Shown piece after piece: positions 44,478 to 53,522 of a DNA stretch of 64,000 bases. The translations under genes were made by a program, and so were the position numbers. The notes beneath the pieces were generated by a model. The model was not told the origin of the DNA. It saw only the letters and a program-made list of their open reading frames with translations, and ran no database searches. Position 1 is the first letter of the stretch, and each line of letters opens with the position of its first letter. The DNA comes from Stutzerimonas stutzeri. GTDB taxonomy: Bacteria; Pseudomonadota; Gammaproteobacteria; Pseudomonadales; Pseudomonadaceae. The stretch is from contig NZ_JAAMQZ010000013.1 in the NCBI RefSeq assembly GCF_013522825.1, positions 1 to 64,000 on the forward strand. Reading direction: 5' to 3'.

Positions 44478-45641
44478 CTAGAGCTGGATCTCGATATCTC
44501 CGGTGGGGAAGGCGACGCAGGAGTAGATCCAGCCGAAGTCACGGTCGGACTTGCGCAGGTGCGCCTCCTGCGGGTTGAACACCGGGCCCGACACCAGCTT
44601 GACCCGGCACAGGCTGCACTCGCCCGAGCGACAGGCGTTCTCTGCGAAGTAGCCGTTGCGCTCCAGGGCGTTGAGCAGTGGCTCGCCGACCTTGCTGCGG
44701 AAGCTGCCGCGGCCCTGCACGGTGATCTGCACTTCGTCCTCCAGCGCCACACCCTCCGGCCAACCGGCCTGTTCGTGCGGTGCCTTGGGCGCGCCATTGG
44801 CCTCGACGCGGATGCGTCGACGGGCGACGCCCAGTCCGGTGAGCAGCGCCACGCAGTTGTCGTTGAAGGGGGTGGGCCCGCAGACGTAGAACATCTTGTC
44901 GCCGATGTCGCCTACCAGCCGTTGCAGCAACTCACTTGTCAGGCGGCCGGTATAGCCCCAGTAGCCGGTGGGCGGGCGGGAGATGACCTCGCTCAGGGTG
45001 AAGTTCTCGTGACGATTGGCCAATCCACGAAGCTCGTCATCAAAGATCACGTCGTCGATGTAGCTGTTCACGTAGACGAGGTGGAAGCGGTAAGGCAGGC
45101 CGCGATCGAGGATATCCAGCAGTAGGCTGCGCGCCGGTGCGCCACCGGAACCGCCGGCGAGGAACACCAGATCGTCACCGTGGTACAGCGGGTTGTGGTG
45201 GAAGGTGCCCATCGGTCCCGAACTGGTGAGGCGCTGCCCCACCGCCACCCGGTCGAGTAGGTGGTTGGAGACGAAGCCGCCCTTGGCCCGTTTCACCGTC
45301 AGGTCGTAGTACGCCCGCTGCGAGGGCGAGGAGGAAATGGCATAAGGGCGGGCCGTCCGAACTCCATCGATCTCGACGAACAGGTTGATGTACTGCCCGG
45401 CCTGGAAGGGCGGCAGTATCTGGCGGTCGGCTGCCACCAGACGCAGGGTCTTGGTGCTGGGCGTATCCTCGATGATCTCGGCGACTTCCAGCGCCAGGCG
45501 CTTGGGATGCAGTTGCCTAACGGTACTGCCTACTTCACCGCGTAATTCATAGAAGTCGCTGCCACTCTGTTCCAGAGCAAGTTTGGCCTCTGCGGCGGCG
45601 GAGTAGCCGGCGATCAGATGCAACGGATTCTGCTCAGGCAT
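44478..45641 (-). CDS. Ferredoxin/FAD/NAD-type oxygenase reductase
   Basis: The 387-aa protein has a unique N-terminal region (about 1-40), an FAD domain with RPYAISSSP, an NAD domain with GGSGGAPARSLL and FYVCGPTPF, and a C-terminal plant-type [2Fe-2S] domain with CRSGECSLC and a final Cys in IYSCVAFP. It would pass NADH electrons to an oxygenase or desaturase-like partner. No oxygenase gene is in the operon, so the CrtI-like flavoprotein or an external enzyme is the likely partner. It overlaps the CrtI-like gene by 8 bp. Confidence 0.85.
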   Translation of the reverse strand: MPEQNPLHLIAGYSAAAEAKLALEQSGSDFYELRGEVGSTVRQLHPKRLALEVAEIIEDTPSTKTLRLVAADRQILPPFQAGQYINLFVEIDGVRTARPYAISSSPSQRAYYDLTVKRAKGGFVSNHLLDRVAVGQRLTSSGPMGTFHHNPLYHGDDLVFLAGGSGGAPARSLLLDILDRGLPYRFHLVYVNSYIDDVIFDDELRGLANRHENFTLSEVISRPPTGYWGYTGRLTSELLQRLVGDIGDKMFYVCGPTPFNDNCVALLTGLGVARRRIRVEANGAPKAPHEQAGWPEGVALEDEVQITVQGRGSFRSKVGEPLLNALERNGYFAENACRSGECSLCRVKLVSGPVFNPQEAHLRKSDRDFGWIYSCVAFPTGDIEIQL

Positions 45642-47154
45642 GCTCCACCTCCTTCTCCTTGAGTTGTTTGAGGACCGCGCGGGCGGTGGATTCGCCAGCC
45701 ATGTAGGCCGGCTGGAATCCACCCATCGACGTCCAGGAACCAGCCGAATACAGTCCCGGCACGGCATCCAGGCGTTCGCGCAGCAGGGCCGAGTCCTCCG
45801 CGCTCTGCTGGAATCCGTAGATGGCGCCGCCCGGTGTGTTGAGATAGCGCATCATGGTCAGCGGCGTGGCTACTTCGACCTCCTCGATATGCTGGCGCAC
45901 CTTCGGGTATACCTTCTCGATGACCGCGATGAGCTTCTCGGCGAACTCGTACTTGGTTTGCGCGTAGTGCTCCGGCGCCACGGATTTCCAGACGTCGCCG
46001 TATTGCAGGCAGACCAGCACTACCTGGCTCTTGCCTGCTGGCGCGGCACTCGGATCTTCCAGGTTGTAACAGGTGAGCATGCCGCCGAGCGGAGGCTCCA
46101 GGCTGCCCATGCGTGCGTGGATCTGCTCCTCGTCGAGGGTCTCGTAGATGAAGCTGGAGGCGGTGGTGACCCCCAGTTCTTCGGGGGGGCAGTCCAGCCC
46201 GAGATAGATGACGAAGGCCGAAGTGCCCATGCGCCGTGACTTGAAGTCCTGCTGGATCTTCAGCGGAGGGCGGTCGAGGTCGAGCAGCTCGTTGAAGGTG
46301 ATCAGCGGGCTGGCGTTGGACACCACCGCCGCGCAGGTCACCGTCTCGCCACCTTCCAGGCCGACAGCGCTGACGCGCCCATCCTGGGTATGGATTTTCT
46401 CCACCGCACAGTTGAAACGAACCTCGCCGCCTGCTTCCAGGAACGACTCGATCAACGCGCTCGACATGGCCTGGGAACCGCCCTTGATGTGCCAGGGTTT
46501 GAACACCGCATAGGCGTAGAGCATGACGGCCAGGTCGGAGAACGGCAGCATGCTCGGCGACACGCCTAGGTAGAGCCAGTAGGTAGCGAGGATGTGCTTC
46601 AGCTTGGCGTCCTGGAAGAACTCATCCAGCACCTCCCTGGCCGGGCGGAAACCGTATTGCACGAAATACGGGCACATCGACTTGAGCATGGCTTCACTGT
46701 TGGCGCGACTGGCCTGGGGCAGGGTCATGAAGCTTTCCAGGCTGACCTTTTCGCAGACCAGCATGAAGCGTTCGATGGCCTCGCTCTCTGCCGGGTACAT
46801 CTCCTGCAGCAGGCGGCGAATGCCGGACCAACTGGCCGGCAGGGTGACATCGAGTTCACCGGGTACGACCAGGCGATACAGCGCGTGTTCCTGGATGAAC
46901 TCGACCTTGTCCATCACCCCTAGCTTGTCGAAGAACTTGCGCATCACGAACGGCTTGTCCTCGGTACCCAGGCCGCTGAGCTGATGTAACGCGACCTCGA
47001 ACTCGAAGTTGCCGCGCACGAAGGATGTCGCGCAGCCCCCCGGAATGTTGTGGCGCTCGACCAGCAGGGTGCGACTGCCGCCCCTCTGCAGCGCGGTCGC
47101 GGCGGTCAGCCCGGCGTTGCCGGCACCGATCACCACGGCATCGTAATACTTCAT
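45634..47154 (-). CDS. CrtI/phytoene-desaturase-like FAD oxidoreductase
   Basis: The 506-aa protein has a GMC/CrtI-type dinucleotide-binding start VVIGAGNAGLTAATAL and the second segment RHNIPGGCATSF. The C-terminal half includes GAIYGFQQS and GLYSAGSWTSMGGFQPAYMAGE, typical of the carotenoid desaturase/retinol saturase family. It could saturate or desaturate a polyene or terpenoid acyl chain. ATG 47154 has GGAG upstream; GTG 47157 is an alternative. A perfect palindrome lies 11 bp upstream of the start. Confidence 0.85.
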   Translation of the reverse strand: MKYYDAVVIGAGNAGLTAATALQRGGSRTLLVERHNIPGGCATSFVRGNFEFEVALHQLSGLGTEDKPFVMRKFFDKLGVMDKVEFIQEHALYRLVVPGELDVTLPASWSGIRRLLQEMYPAESEAIERFMLVCEKVSLESFMTLPQASRANSEAMLKSMCPYFVQYGFRPAREVLDEFFQDAKLKHILATYWLYLGVSPSMLPFSDLAVMLYAYAVFKPWHIKGGSQAMSSALIESFLEAGGEVRFNCAVEKIHTQDGRVSAVGLEGGETVTCAAVVSNASPLITFNELLDLDRPPLKIQQDFKSRRMGTSAFVIYLGLDCPPEELGVTTASSFIYETLDEEQIHARMGSLEPPLGGMLTCYNLEDPSAAPAGKSQVVLVCLQYGDVWKSVAPEHYAQTKYEFAEKLIAVIEKVYPKVRQHIEEVEVATPLTMMRYLNTPGGAIYGFQQSAEDSALLRERLDAVPGLYSAGSWTSMGGFQPAYMAGESTARAVLKQLKEKEVEHA

Positions 47155-47167
47155 CACCTATCTCCAA

Positions 47168-47182
47168 CTTATCAGCGATAAG
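47168..47182. promoter_or_regulatory. Perfect TetR-type palindrome before the CrtI-like gene
   Basis: CTTATCAGCGATAAG is a perfect 15-bp inverted repeat in the short gap between the crotonase and CrtI-like genes. It is the best match to the consensus CTTAKC-N3-GMTAAG seen at 39528, 40575, 48386 and 48405. It suggests an internal, separately controlled promoter (possible -35 TTGACC on the minus strand) or a roadblock site. Confidence 0.6.
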
Positions 47183-47198
47183 ATTTGGTCAAAAAAAC

Positions 47199-48035
47199 TC
47201 AGAAGGTTTTCTGCAGTTCGATCAGGTCGGCGAATTGCGCAGAAGTACCCGACGCGCGTGCCCCGACGGAGCGAAGGATGTCCTGGCCGCTGAGGATGGC
47301 GCTCTGTAGCAGCACCGTGTGTTGCAGGGACTCATAGACGCCGTGGTCACGGCTGTAGAGCATCGCGCGCTTGATGCCGTTGATTGCCACTGGCGGGCGC
47401 TCGGCAATCCTTCGGGCGGCAGCAAAAGCCCCGGCGAGCAGATCCTCGGCGTTGGCGAAGACCTTGGCCAGAAGCCCGAGTCGATAGGCCTCGGCGGCGT
47501 CCAAGGTATCCCCGGTCAGCGCCAGATAGCGTGCGACGCCGGCCGGAATCAGCCGTGGCAGACGTTGCAGAATGCCCAGGTCGGCCATCATGCCGACGTT
47601 GGTTTCCTCGATGCGGAACTTCGCCGCCTCGCTGGCGAAGCACAGATCGCAGGCCGCGACCAGATCGAAGCCAGCGCCGATGCAGGTGCCCTGTACCGCT
47701 GCGATGACCGGAAAGCGCGCTCGCTCCAAGGCATTCAGCGCTCCCTGCATGAGTTCCAGGTTGGCTTGCAGCATCTCGCGCTCTTGCGGGCTGGTAGCGT
47801 GGAATTCCTTGGCCGAGGAAAACATCTGCACATCCAGGCCGCCGCAGAAGACCTTGCCCTGAGCCGAAATGACCATTGCTCGCACCTTGCCTGAGCGGCT
47901 CAACTGGTCGACCGCATCCGGCAGCTCACTCCAGAAGGCTCTCGTCAGGCTGTTGGCCTTGTCGGGTCGGCTCAGTTGCAGGTGGGCGATGCCGTCCTCG
48001 ACGGACACCTCGAAGCATTCGTAGGGTGAAGCCAT
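47199..48035 (-). CDS. Crotonase-family dienoyl-CoA isomerase-like protein
   Basis: The 278-aa protein has an oxyanion-hole segment GKVFCGGLDVQMF and GTCIGAGFDLVAACD, then EETNVGMMADLGILQRLP. This last segment matches the delta-3,5-delta-2,4-dienoyl-CoA isomerase branch (ECH1-type), with the acidic residues of that active site kept. It would move double bonds so that FadH can act. ATG 48035 has AGAGG upstream. It is the first large gene of the minus-strand operon ending with the ligase. Confidence 0.85.
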   Translation of the reverse strand: MASPYECFEVSVEDGIAHLQLSRPDKANSLTRAFWSELPDAVDQLSRSGKVRAMVISAQGKVFCGGLDVQMFSSAKEFHATSPQEREMLQANLELMQGALNALERARFPVIAAVQGTCIGAGFDLVAACDLCFASEAAKFRIEETNVGMMADLGILQRLPRLIPAGVARYLALTGDTLDAAEAYRLGLLAKVFANAEDLLAGAFAAARRIAERPPVAINGIKRAMLYSRDHGVYESLQHTVLLQSAILSGQDILRSVGARASGTSAQFADLIELQKTF

Positions 48036-48115
48036 AGTGGAACCTCTTGCTTGGCGATAAGGGTCAGACACGAGCCCACGCAGCGAAGCCGTTCATGTGC
48101 TTCGCCGGGTTTGGA

Positions 48116-48262
48116 CTAGACAGGAAAAGTCCTGGAAAGGACGCCCGTGGAAGAGGTGATGACCCAGGTGGAGGATTTGTCGCGATCTACCGTGGTACCG
48201 CTGGAATCAAGGTTCCTGGCAGGACGCGGCGATAGGATCGACTCAGGCATGCTGGCGGTCAT
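48116..48262 (-). CDS. Small 48-aa ORF ahead of the crotonase gene
   Basis: The 48-codon frame starts MTASMPESILSPRPARN. It has a good ribosome site (AGGAG, 8 bases upstream) and lies about 100 bases downstream of the proposed promoter of the operon. The peptide is Ser/Thr/Arg-rich and matches no family. It may be a leader peptide, or the remnant of a truncated gene. Confidence 0.35.
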   Translation of the reverse strand: MTASMPESILSPRPARNLDSSGTTVDRDKSSTWVITSSTGVLSRTFPV

Positions 48263-48370
48263 GGTTTGCTCCTGGGTATTCGATGGGCGTCCTGGAACGG
48301 GCCAGCGCACATCGGCTTCCGGGCTATTGCCGCAGAGGGGAGCCCCTCTTCTGGCTTTCTTGTGGAGCGC

Positions 48371-48419
48371 AGGCTACGAATCAATCTTATCGCTGTCAAG
48401 ATATTTTAGCTGTGCTAAG
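48371..48419 (-). promoter_or_regulatory. Promoter and paired operators of the cargo B operon
   Basis: On the minus strand TTGACA (48394-48399), 17 bp and TAGCCT (48371-48376) form a promoter for the crotonase operon. CTTATCGCTGTCAAG (48386-48400) covers the -35 exactly, and TTTAGCTGTGCTAAG (48405-48419) lies just upstream; the centres are 19 bp apart. The pair fits repression by a TetR dimer pair. Confidence 0.65.
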
Positions 48420-48639
48420 ATTGAGGTGGTTCAAGTCTTCTCGCCGCTTCCAGTAGAGCCAGAGCAGCATGGCCGAAACCGCCGTCCGCTCGAGCAATAT
48501 CTCCGATGCGGGCAGCTTGGCTCGAGAGGCTTGCGGTATCTCCGTTACTGAGTCGTGGTAGCTGAAGCTGAATAGCGTGCCCGGCGCTGGTGTTATCTCC
48601 GATCAGCCAGTGGCACACACCGAAGGAGAGGATGAAGCA

Positions 48640-49575
48640 ATGGAGCTTCGGCATCTGCGCTGCTTCCTTGCCGTTGCAGAGGAATTGCACTTTGCTCGCG
48701 CGGCTGAACGGTTGCACATCGAGCAATCGCCGTTATCGCGTGCGATCAAGGAGCTTGAGGAAGAGCTGGGCACGCAGCTCTTCCTGCGAACCACGCGGAG
48801 CACGAGGCTTACGCATGCCGGGCGACTGTTTCTGGAGCATGTGCCGCGCGTATTCACTGCTTTGCAACAGGCGCGCGACAGCGTGAAGGCCGTCGCGAAT
48901 GGGTACTGCGGCCAACTGAGGGTGGCTCTCTCGGACGGGATATCTCCCTTGCGCTTCTCTTCGTTTCTGGCGCTATGCCGGCAAGAGGAGCCGGAGGTCG
49001 AGATTCGCCTGTTTGAAGTGTCGCTGTCGCAGCAGATCAAGGGACTGCATGACGATCTTTATGACGTGGGCTTCGCCCAGTCGGACGAGGTCGGAGATGG
49101 CGTCGTTGCTATTCCGGCCTGGAGCGAGCCGCTGGTGGCGGCGGTGCCGGAGCGCCATCCCATCCTGTCCCACAAGCGCATTCCGTTGGAAGAATTGCTG
49201 CGTTATCCACTGGTGCTATGTGACCCACAGGCGTGCGAAGGACATGCACGGCAGGTCGAGCGCTTCCTGCGCCAGACCGAAGCGGAGCCCCTGGTCGCGG
49301 AGCAGGTGGCCTCCTGCGACCTGATGATGGCGCTTGTCGCGGCTGGTTTCGCCCTGGGTCTGACCGGCGAGTCGTGCATCGCGGCTAGCCGCGAATCGGG
49401 TGTCGTGGGTCGCGCATTAAGGGGTTCTCCCCAGCTTACGACCTATCTGCTGCGTTCGCCGCGTGAACCATCGGCGACGCTGGCTCGTTTCATCGAGCGG
49501 GTACAGACCATCGATTCTTCGGATGACGTCCAGATCGCTAGCCAGACCAATACCAGGGAGGAAATCGAGCCATGA
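48640..49575 (+). CDS. traR: LysR-family regulator TraR of the transfer region
   Basis: The 311-aa LysR protein has an N-terminal HTH (MELRHLRCFLAVAEELHFARAAERLHIEQSPLSRAIKELEEELG, residues 1-44) and a substrate-binding domain. In Tn4371-type ICEs a LysR-type gene named traR precedes traG, and this one is in that position. ATG 48640 lies after GAAGGAGAGG; upstream in-frame codons are not needed. It overlaps eexN by 4 bp. It probably responds to a small-molecule signal and controls transfer genes. Confidence 0.85.
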   Translation: MELRHLRCFLAVAEELHFARAAERLHIEQSPLSRAIKELEEELGTQLFLRTTRSTRLTHAGRLFLEHVPRVFTALQQARDSVKAVANGYCGQLRVALSDGISPLRFSSFLALCRQEEPEVEIRLFEVSLSQQIKGLHDDLYDVGFAQSDEVGDGVVAIPAWSEPLVAAVPERHPILSHKRIPLEELLRYPLVLCDPQACEGHARQVERFLRQTEAEPLVAEQVASCDLMMALVAAGFALGLTGESCIAASRESGVVGRALRGSPQLTTYLLRSPREPSATLARFIERVQTIDSSDDVQIASQTNTREEIEP

Positions 49576-49835
49576 AGAAAATTATGCCGTTTCTCTGTGT
49601 CCTGATCCTTGCGGCCTGCGGTCAGCCTGAAACACCGACGCCGTCGGCGTTGCCTACGGTTGATGAGCTCGCGGCCGATCTCGCACGACTGAAAGAGCTG
49701 CGCCAGCAGTGCAAGCTGGAGCGCGCCCAACTGGGTGACGAGCTGTGCAACCGTGTGGCCGAGGCCACGCGCAAACGGTTCTATGGCGATGGGAAAGTGC
49801 CCTATACGCCGCCGAAAGAGCCGCCCAAGTTCTGA
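49572..49835 (+). CDS. eexN: EexN-family entry-exclusion lipoprotein
   Basis: The 87-aa lipoprotein has a signal with lipobox LILAAC (Cys16) and then an Arg/Glu-rich helix containing RLKELRQQCKLERAQLGDELC, ending VPYTPPKEPPKF. EexN-type lipoproteins stop redundant entry of the same element. It overlaps traR by 4 bp and lies before traG, as in other Tn4371-like elements. Confidence 0.85.
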   Translation: MKKIMPFLCVLILAACGQPETPTPSALPTVDELAADLARLKELRQQCKLERAQLGDELCNRVAEATRKRFYGDGKVPYTPPKEPPKF

Positions 49836-50056
49836 TCGTGGGTGGGGCCTCCACACACCTTCCGTGTTCTCGCCCTACACGCTGCCATGCGCTCGTGCTT
49901 GCGGTGTTTTCCCTACATCTGCTCTCGCATGAATTGATGCTCTCCAGTTCATTCTTGTCCCGATAAAGGTCTTTGACCGGCACTGACCCGGCACCGAATC
50001 TCGACCACGCAGCCAGCATTTTTGCTGCCTTCACTGGAGAGATTGGGAGCCGGGAG

Positions 50057-52054
50057 ATGCAAGGGACGAACGTGCTGTTCGGGCAGATCGCCGCCGTATT
50101 CGGCATCGTGATCGCCGGTGTGTGGACCGCCACACAATGGACAGCCGCCGCCTTGGGCTACCAGGTACGCCTGGGCTCGCCCTGGTTCGACTGCTTCGGT
50201 ACGCCGGTCTATCACCCCTGGCGGTTGTTCGACTGGTGGTTCTTCTTCGGCGCCTATGCTCCACAGGTTTTCGACATCGGTGGCGCCATTGCAGCCGCCA
50301 GCGGCATGGTGGCCGTGGGCGTCGCTATCGCCATGTCGATCAGGCGTTCGCGCCAGTCGCGCCTGGTCACGACCTATGGTTCGGCGCGCTGGGCCGAGGC
50401 CGCCGACATCCGTTCGGCGGGCCTGGACCGGCCGGCAGGTGTCTTCCTCGGCCTGCATGACGGTCAGTACCTGCGCCATGAGGGCCCGGAACACGTCCTG
50501 ACTTTCGCGCCTACCCGATCCGGGAAAAGTGTGGGCTTGGTGATTCCCACGCTGTTGTCCTGGACAGGTTCTGCTGTTGTCCACGACATCAAGAAGGAAA
50601 TCTGGACTGCCACTGCCGGTTGGCGCTCAAGGTTCTCGCACTGCCTACTGTTCAATCCCACCGACCCCCTGTCGGCTGCCTACAACCCGTTGCTGGAGGT
50701 TCGGCGCGGCTCGCATGAAGTGCGCGATGTGCAGAACATCGCCGACATCCTGGTCGATCCCGAGGGAGCGCTGGAGCGCCGCAACCATTGGGAGAAGACC
50801 TCTCACGCGCTGCTGGTCGGCGCCATCCTGCACGTGCTCTACGCGGGCGAGGACAAGACGCTGCGCGGCGTCGCCAACTTCCTGAGCGATCCGGCATGCC
50901 CGTTCGAGGTGACGCTGCACCAGATGATGACGACGCGCCACCTGGGCGACGGGACGCATCCAGTAGTGGCGTCCGCCGCACGCGAAGTGCTCAACAAGTC
51001 GGAGAACGAGCGCTCGGGTGTGCTGAGCACCGCCATGTCGTTCCTCGGCCTGTACCGCGACCCCACGGTGGCCGAGGTCACCTCGCGGTGCGACTGGCGC
51101 ATCGCCGATCTGATCGCCGCCGAACATCCGGTGTCGCTGTATCTGGTAGTGCCGCCGTCCGATATCAGCCGTACCAAGCCGCTGATCCGCCTCATCTTGA
51201 ACCAGATCGGGCGGCGGCTCACCGAATCGCTCGACGGTTCTGACGGCATCGAGCGCCGCCACAAGCTACTGCTGATGCTCGACGAATTCCCTGCGTTGGG
51301 CAGGCTCGACTTCTTCGAGACGGCGCTTGCCTTCATGGCCGGTTACGGCATCCGCAGCTTTCTCATTGCCCAATCGCTCAACCAGATCGACAAGGCCTAC
51401 GGGCAAAACCATTCCATCCTCGACAACTGCCACGTGCGCGTGACCTTCGCCACCAACGACGAGCGCACGGCCAAGCGCATTTCCGAGACGCTGGGCACCG
51501 CGACGGAGCTGCGCGCGCAACGCAACTACGCGGGCCACCGGCTCGCGCCATGGTTGGGGAACCTGATGGTGTCGCGCCAGGAAACGGCGCGGCCGCTGCT
51601 GACGCCTGGAGAGGTGATGCAGTTACCGCCGGACGAGGCCGTGGTGATGATCTCCAGCGTCGCGCCGATCAGGGCCAGGAAGCTGCGCTACTACAGCGAC
51701 GCCAACTTCAAGCGCCGCGTGCTGCCGCCCCCCGTCCTCGTGGCCGGGCGCTACGCCGACGCACCGCTGGCGCGAGCGGACGACTGGAGCGGCCTGGCCA
51801 TGCCAGACGTGCCAACACCGATTGCGGGTTTTAACGATGACCCGGCCGCCAGCGTCGAGGAGGGTGGCCCACGCCACCAGCCCGAACTGTCCGAGACCGT
51901 CGCCTACAGCCCGGAGCGGGCGCCGGCCTGCAGCGACCTGGCGCTGCTCGATGACGACGACCTGCAGCCCGTTCTCCCTCGCCAGCTCGATCCGGCCATG
52001 CAGCGTGTCGCCCGGCTGGCTTCCCTCGATCCCGACGACGGAATCCAGCTATGA
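50057..52054 (+). CDS. traG: TraG/VirD4-type conjugal coupling protein
   Basis: The 665-aa coupling protein has N-terminal TM helices (about 5-25 and about 70-95), Walker A FAPTRSGKS (Lys157), and Walker B LLMLDEFPALGRL. It links the relaxase-DNA complex to the Trb channel. ATG 50057 with GGGAG upstream is preferred to the in-frame 49973. Its stop overlaps the CopG-like gene by 4 bp. Confidence 0.95.
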   Translation: MQGTNVLFGQIAAVFGIVIAGVWTATQWTAAALGYQVRLGSPWFDCFGTPVYHPWRLFDWWFFFGAYAPQVFDIGGAIAAASGMVAVGVAIAMSIRRSRQSRLVTTYGSARWAEAADIRSAGLDRPAGVFLGLHDGQYLRHEGPEHVLTFAPTRSGKSVGLVIPTLLSWTGSAVVHDIKKEIWTATAGWRSRFSHCLLFNPTDPLSAAYNPLLEVRRGSHEVRDVQNIADILVDPEGALERRNHWEKTSHALLVGAILHVLYAGEDKTLRGVANFLSDPACPFEVTLHQMMTTRHLGDGTHPVVASAAREVLNKSENERSGVLSTAMSFLGLYRDPTVAEVTSRCDWRIADLIAAEHPVSLYLVVPPSDISRTKPLIRLILNQIGRRLTESLDGSDGIERRHKLLLMLDEFPALGRLDFFETALAFMAGYGIRSFLIAQSLNQIDKAYGQNHSILDNCHVRVTFATNDERTAKRISETLGTATELRAQRNYAGHRLAPWLGNLMVSRQETARPLLTPGEVMQLPPDEAVVMISSVAPIRARKLRYYSDANFKRRVLPPPVLVAGRYADAPLARADDWSGLAMPDVPTPIAGFNDDPAASVEEGGPRHQPELSETVAYSPERAPACSDLALLDDDDLQPVLPRQLDPAMQRVARLASLDPDDGIQL

Positions 52055-52512
52055 GCCAGTACCGCCTCAACCTGTTCATCCAGCCCGAACATGCCCGCCG
52101 CCTGGACGAGCTGGCCGCCAAGAAGGGCGTGTCCAAGTCCTCCATCGTCGCGGCGGCCCTGGCGTCCTGGCTGTCGCCGGACGCGGGCGACCAGCGCGAG
52201 GCGGCCATCGCCAAGCGGCTGGATCGCCTGTCGCGCCAGTTCGAGCGCCTGGAGCGCGACCAGACCATCGAGATCGAGACGCTGGCGCTGTTCGTGCGCT
52301 ACTTCCTGACCGTCAGCACGCCGGTGCCCGAGGCGCATCAGGAGGCGGCCAAGGCCCAGGGCAAGGCACGCTTCGAGCAGTTCGTCGAGCAGCTCGGCCG
52401 CCACCTGTTGCGCGGCCGTAGCCTGGTACGCGACGTGGTCGAGGAGCTGCATCCGGACAGCCCGCACATGGACGAGACGGCGCTGGGTGAAGCGCGGGAG
52501 CGTGCCTCATGA
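52051..52512 (+). CDS. CopG-family (ribbon-helix-helix) protein
   Basis: The 153-aa protein starts with an RHH domain (about 1-45), QYRLNLFIQPEHARRLDELAAKKGVSKSSIVAAAL (positions only), followed by helical, charged segments. It lies between traG and trbB, the standard place of a CopG-like regulator in these ICEs, and overlaps both. It may autoregulate the trb operon. Confidence 0.85.
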   Translation: MSQYRLNLFIQPEHARRLDELAAKKGVSKSSIVAAALASWLSPDAGDQREAAIAKRLDRLSRQFERLERDQTIEIETLALFVRYFLTVSTPVPEAHQEAAKAQGKARFEQFVEQLGRHLLRGRSLVRDVVEELHPDSPHMDETALGEARERAS

Positions 52513-53522
52513 GTGCCACGGCTACCTCGCTGGACCGGCGCATCCGCATGCTGCGCACGGCGATGGGGCCGGTGATCGCCGCCGCGCTCGAGGACCCGGA
52601 TGTGGTCGAGATCATGCTCAACCCCGACCGGACGCTGTGGGTCGATCGCCTGTCATCGGGGCGCGCGCCGCTAGGCGCGAAGCTGTCCGAGGAGGACGGC
52701 GAGCGCATCATCCGCCTGGTCGCCGCGCATGTCGGCGCGGAAGTGCATCGTGGCCAGCCGCTGCTGACCGCCGAGCTGCCGGAAACGGGTGAGCGTTTCG
52801 AGGGCATCCTGCCGCCGGCGGCGCCGGGGCCGGCCTTCGCGCTGCGCAAGCGCGCCGTGGGCGTCATCCCGCTGGAGCGCTACGTGACCGACGGGATGAT
52901 GACCGCCGCGCAGGCCGAGTTCCTGCGCGGCGCGGTGCGCGAGCGGCAGAACATCCTGATCGCCGGCGGTACCAGTACCGGCAAGACCACGCTGGCCAAT
53001 GCCTTGCTCGCGGAGATCGCCGCCACCGGCGACCGCGTGCTGGTGCTCGAGGACACCATCGAACTGCAATGCGCCGCGCGTGATCACGTGCCGCTGCGCA
53101 CCCGCGCGGGCGTGGTGTCCATGCGCGAGCTGGTGCGCGCCACGATGCGCCTGCGCCCCGACCGCGTGGTGGTCGGCGAGGTGCGTGGCGGCGAGGCGCT
53201 GGATCTCATCAAGGTCTGGGGCACTGGCCATCCAGGCGGTATCGCTACCCTCCATGCCGGCTCCGCCCTGGGCGCGCTGCTGCGCCTGGAGCAACTGGTG
53301 CTCGAAGTGGCGGTGAATCCACCGCGGGCGCTGATCGCCGAGGCGGTCAACGTGGTGGTCTTCATCGCCGGCCGCGGTCGCAAGCGCCGCATCGAGAGCA
53401 TCGCCCGCGTGACCGGTTTCGACGAGGCGGGTTACCACCTGGCGGAGGTGCCGGGGGAGCCGCTCGCCGATCAGCTCACGCCCTTTTTCCTGTCCCCGAC
53501 CACGCCTGGAGAACTGCCATGA
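52509..53522 (+). CDS. trbB: TrbB, VirB11-type ATPase
   Basis: The 337-aa ATPase has Walker A GGTSTGKTT (Lys159), the Asp box LVLEDTIELQC, and Walker B RPDRVVVGEVRGGEALDL, followed by GHPGGIATLHAGSA. It powers pilus assembly as a cytosolic hexamer. It overlaps trbC by 4 bp. Confidence 0.95.
   Translation: MSATATSLDRRIRMLRTAMGPVIAAALEDPDVVEIMLNPDRTLWVDRLSSGRAPLGAKLSEEDGERIIRLVAAHVGAEVHRGQPLLTAELPETGERFEGILPPAAPGPAFALRKRAVGVIPLERYVTDGMMTAAQAEFLRGAVRERQNILIAGGTSTGKTTLANALLAEIAATGDRVLVLEDTIELQCAARDHVPLRTRAGVVSMRELVRATMRLRPDRVVVGEVRGGEALDLIKVWGTGHPGGIATLHAGSALGALLRLEQLVLEVAVNPPRALIAEAVNVVVFIAGRGRKRRIESIARVTGFDEAGYHLAEVPGEPLADQLTPFFLSPTTPGELP

Larger units (their letters stand above)
48036..48639. 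other. Intergenic region between cargo B operon and traR
   Basis: These 604 bp separate the divergent crotonase and traR genes. They contain a small candidate ORF (48116-48262) and the operator/promoter at 48371-48419. The remainder has nothing I recognise. The right side holds the traR promoter region. Confidence 0.5.
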
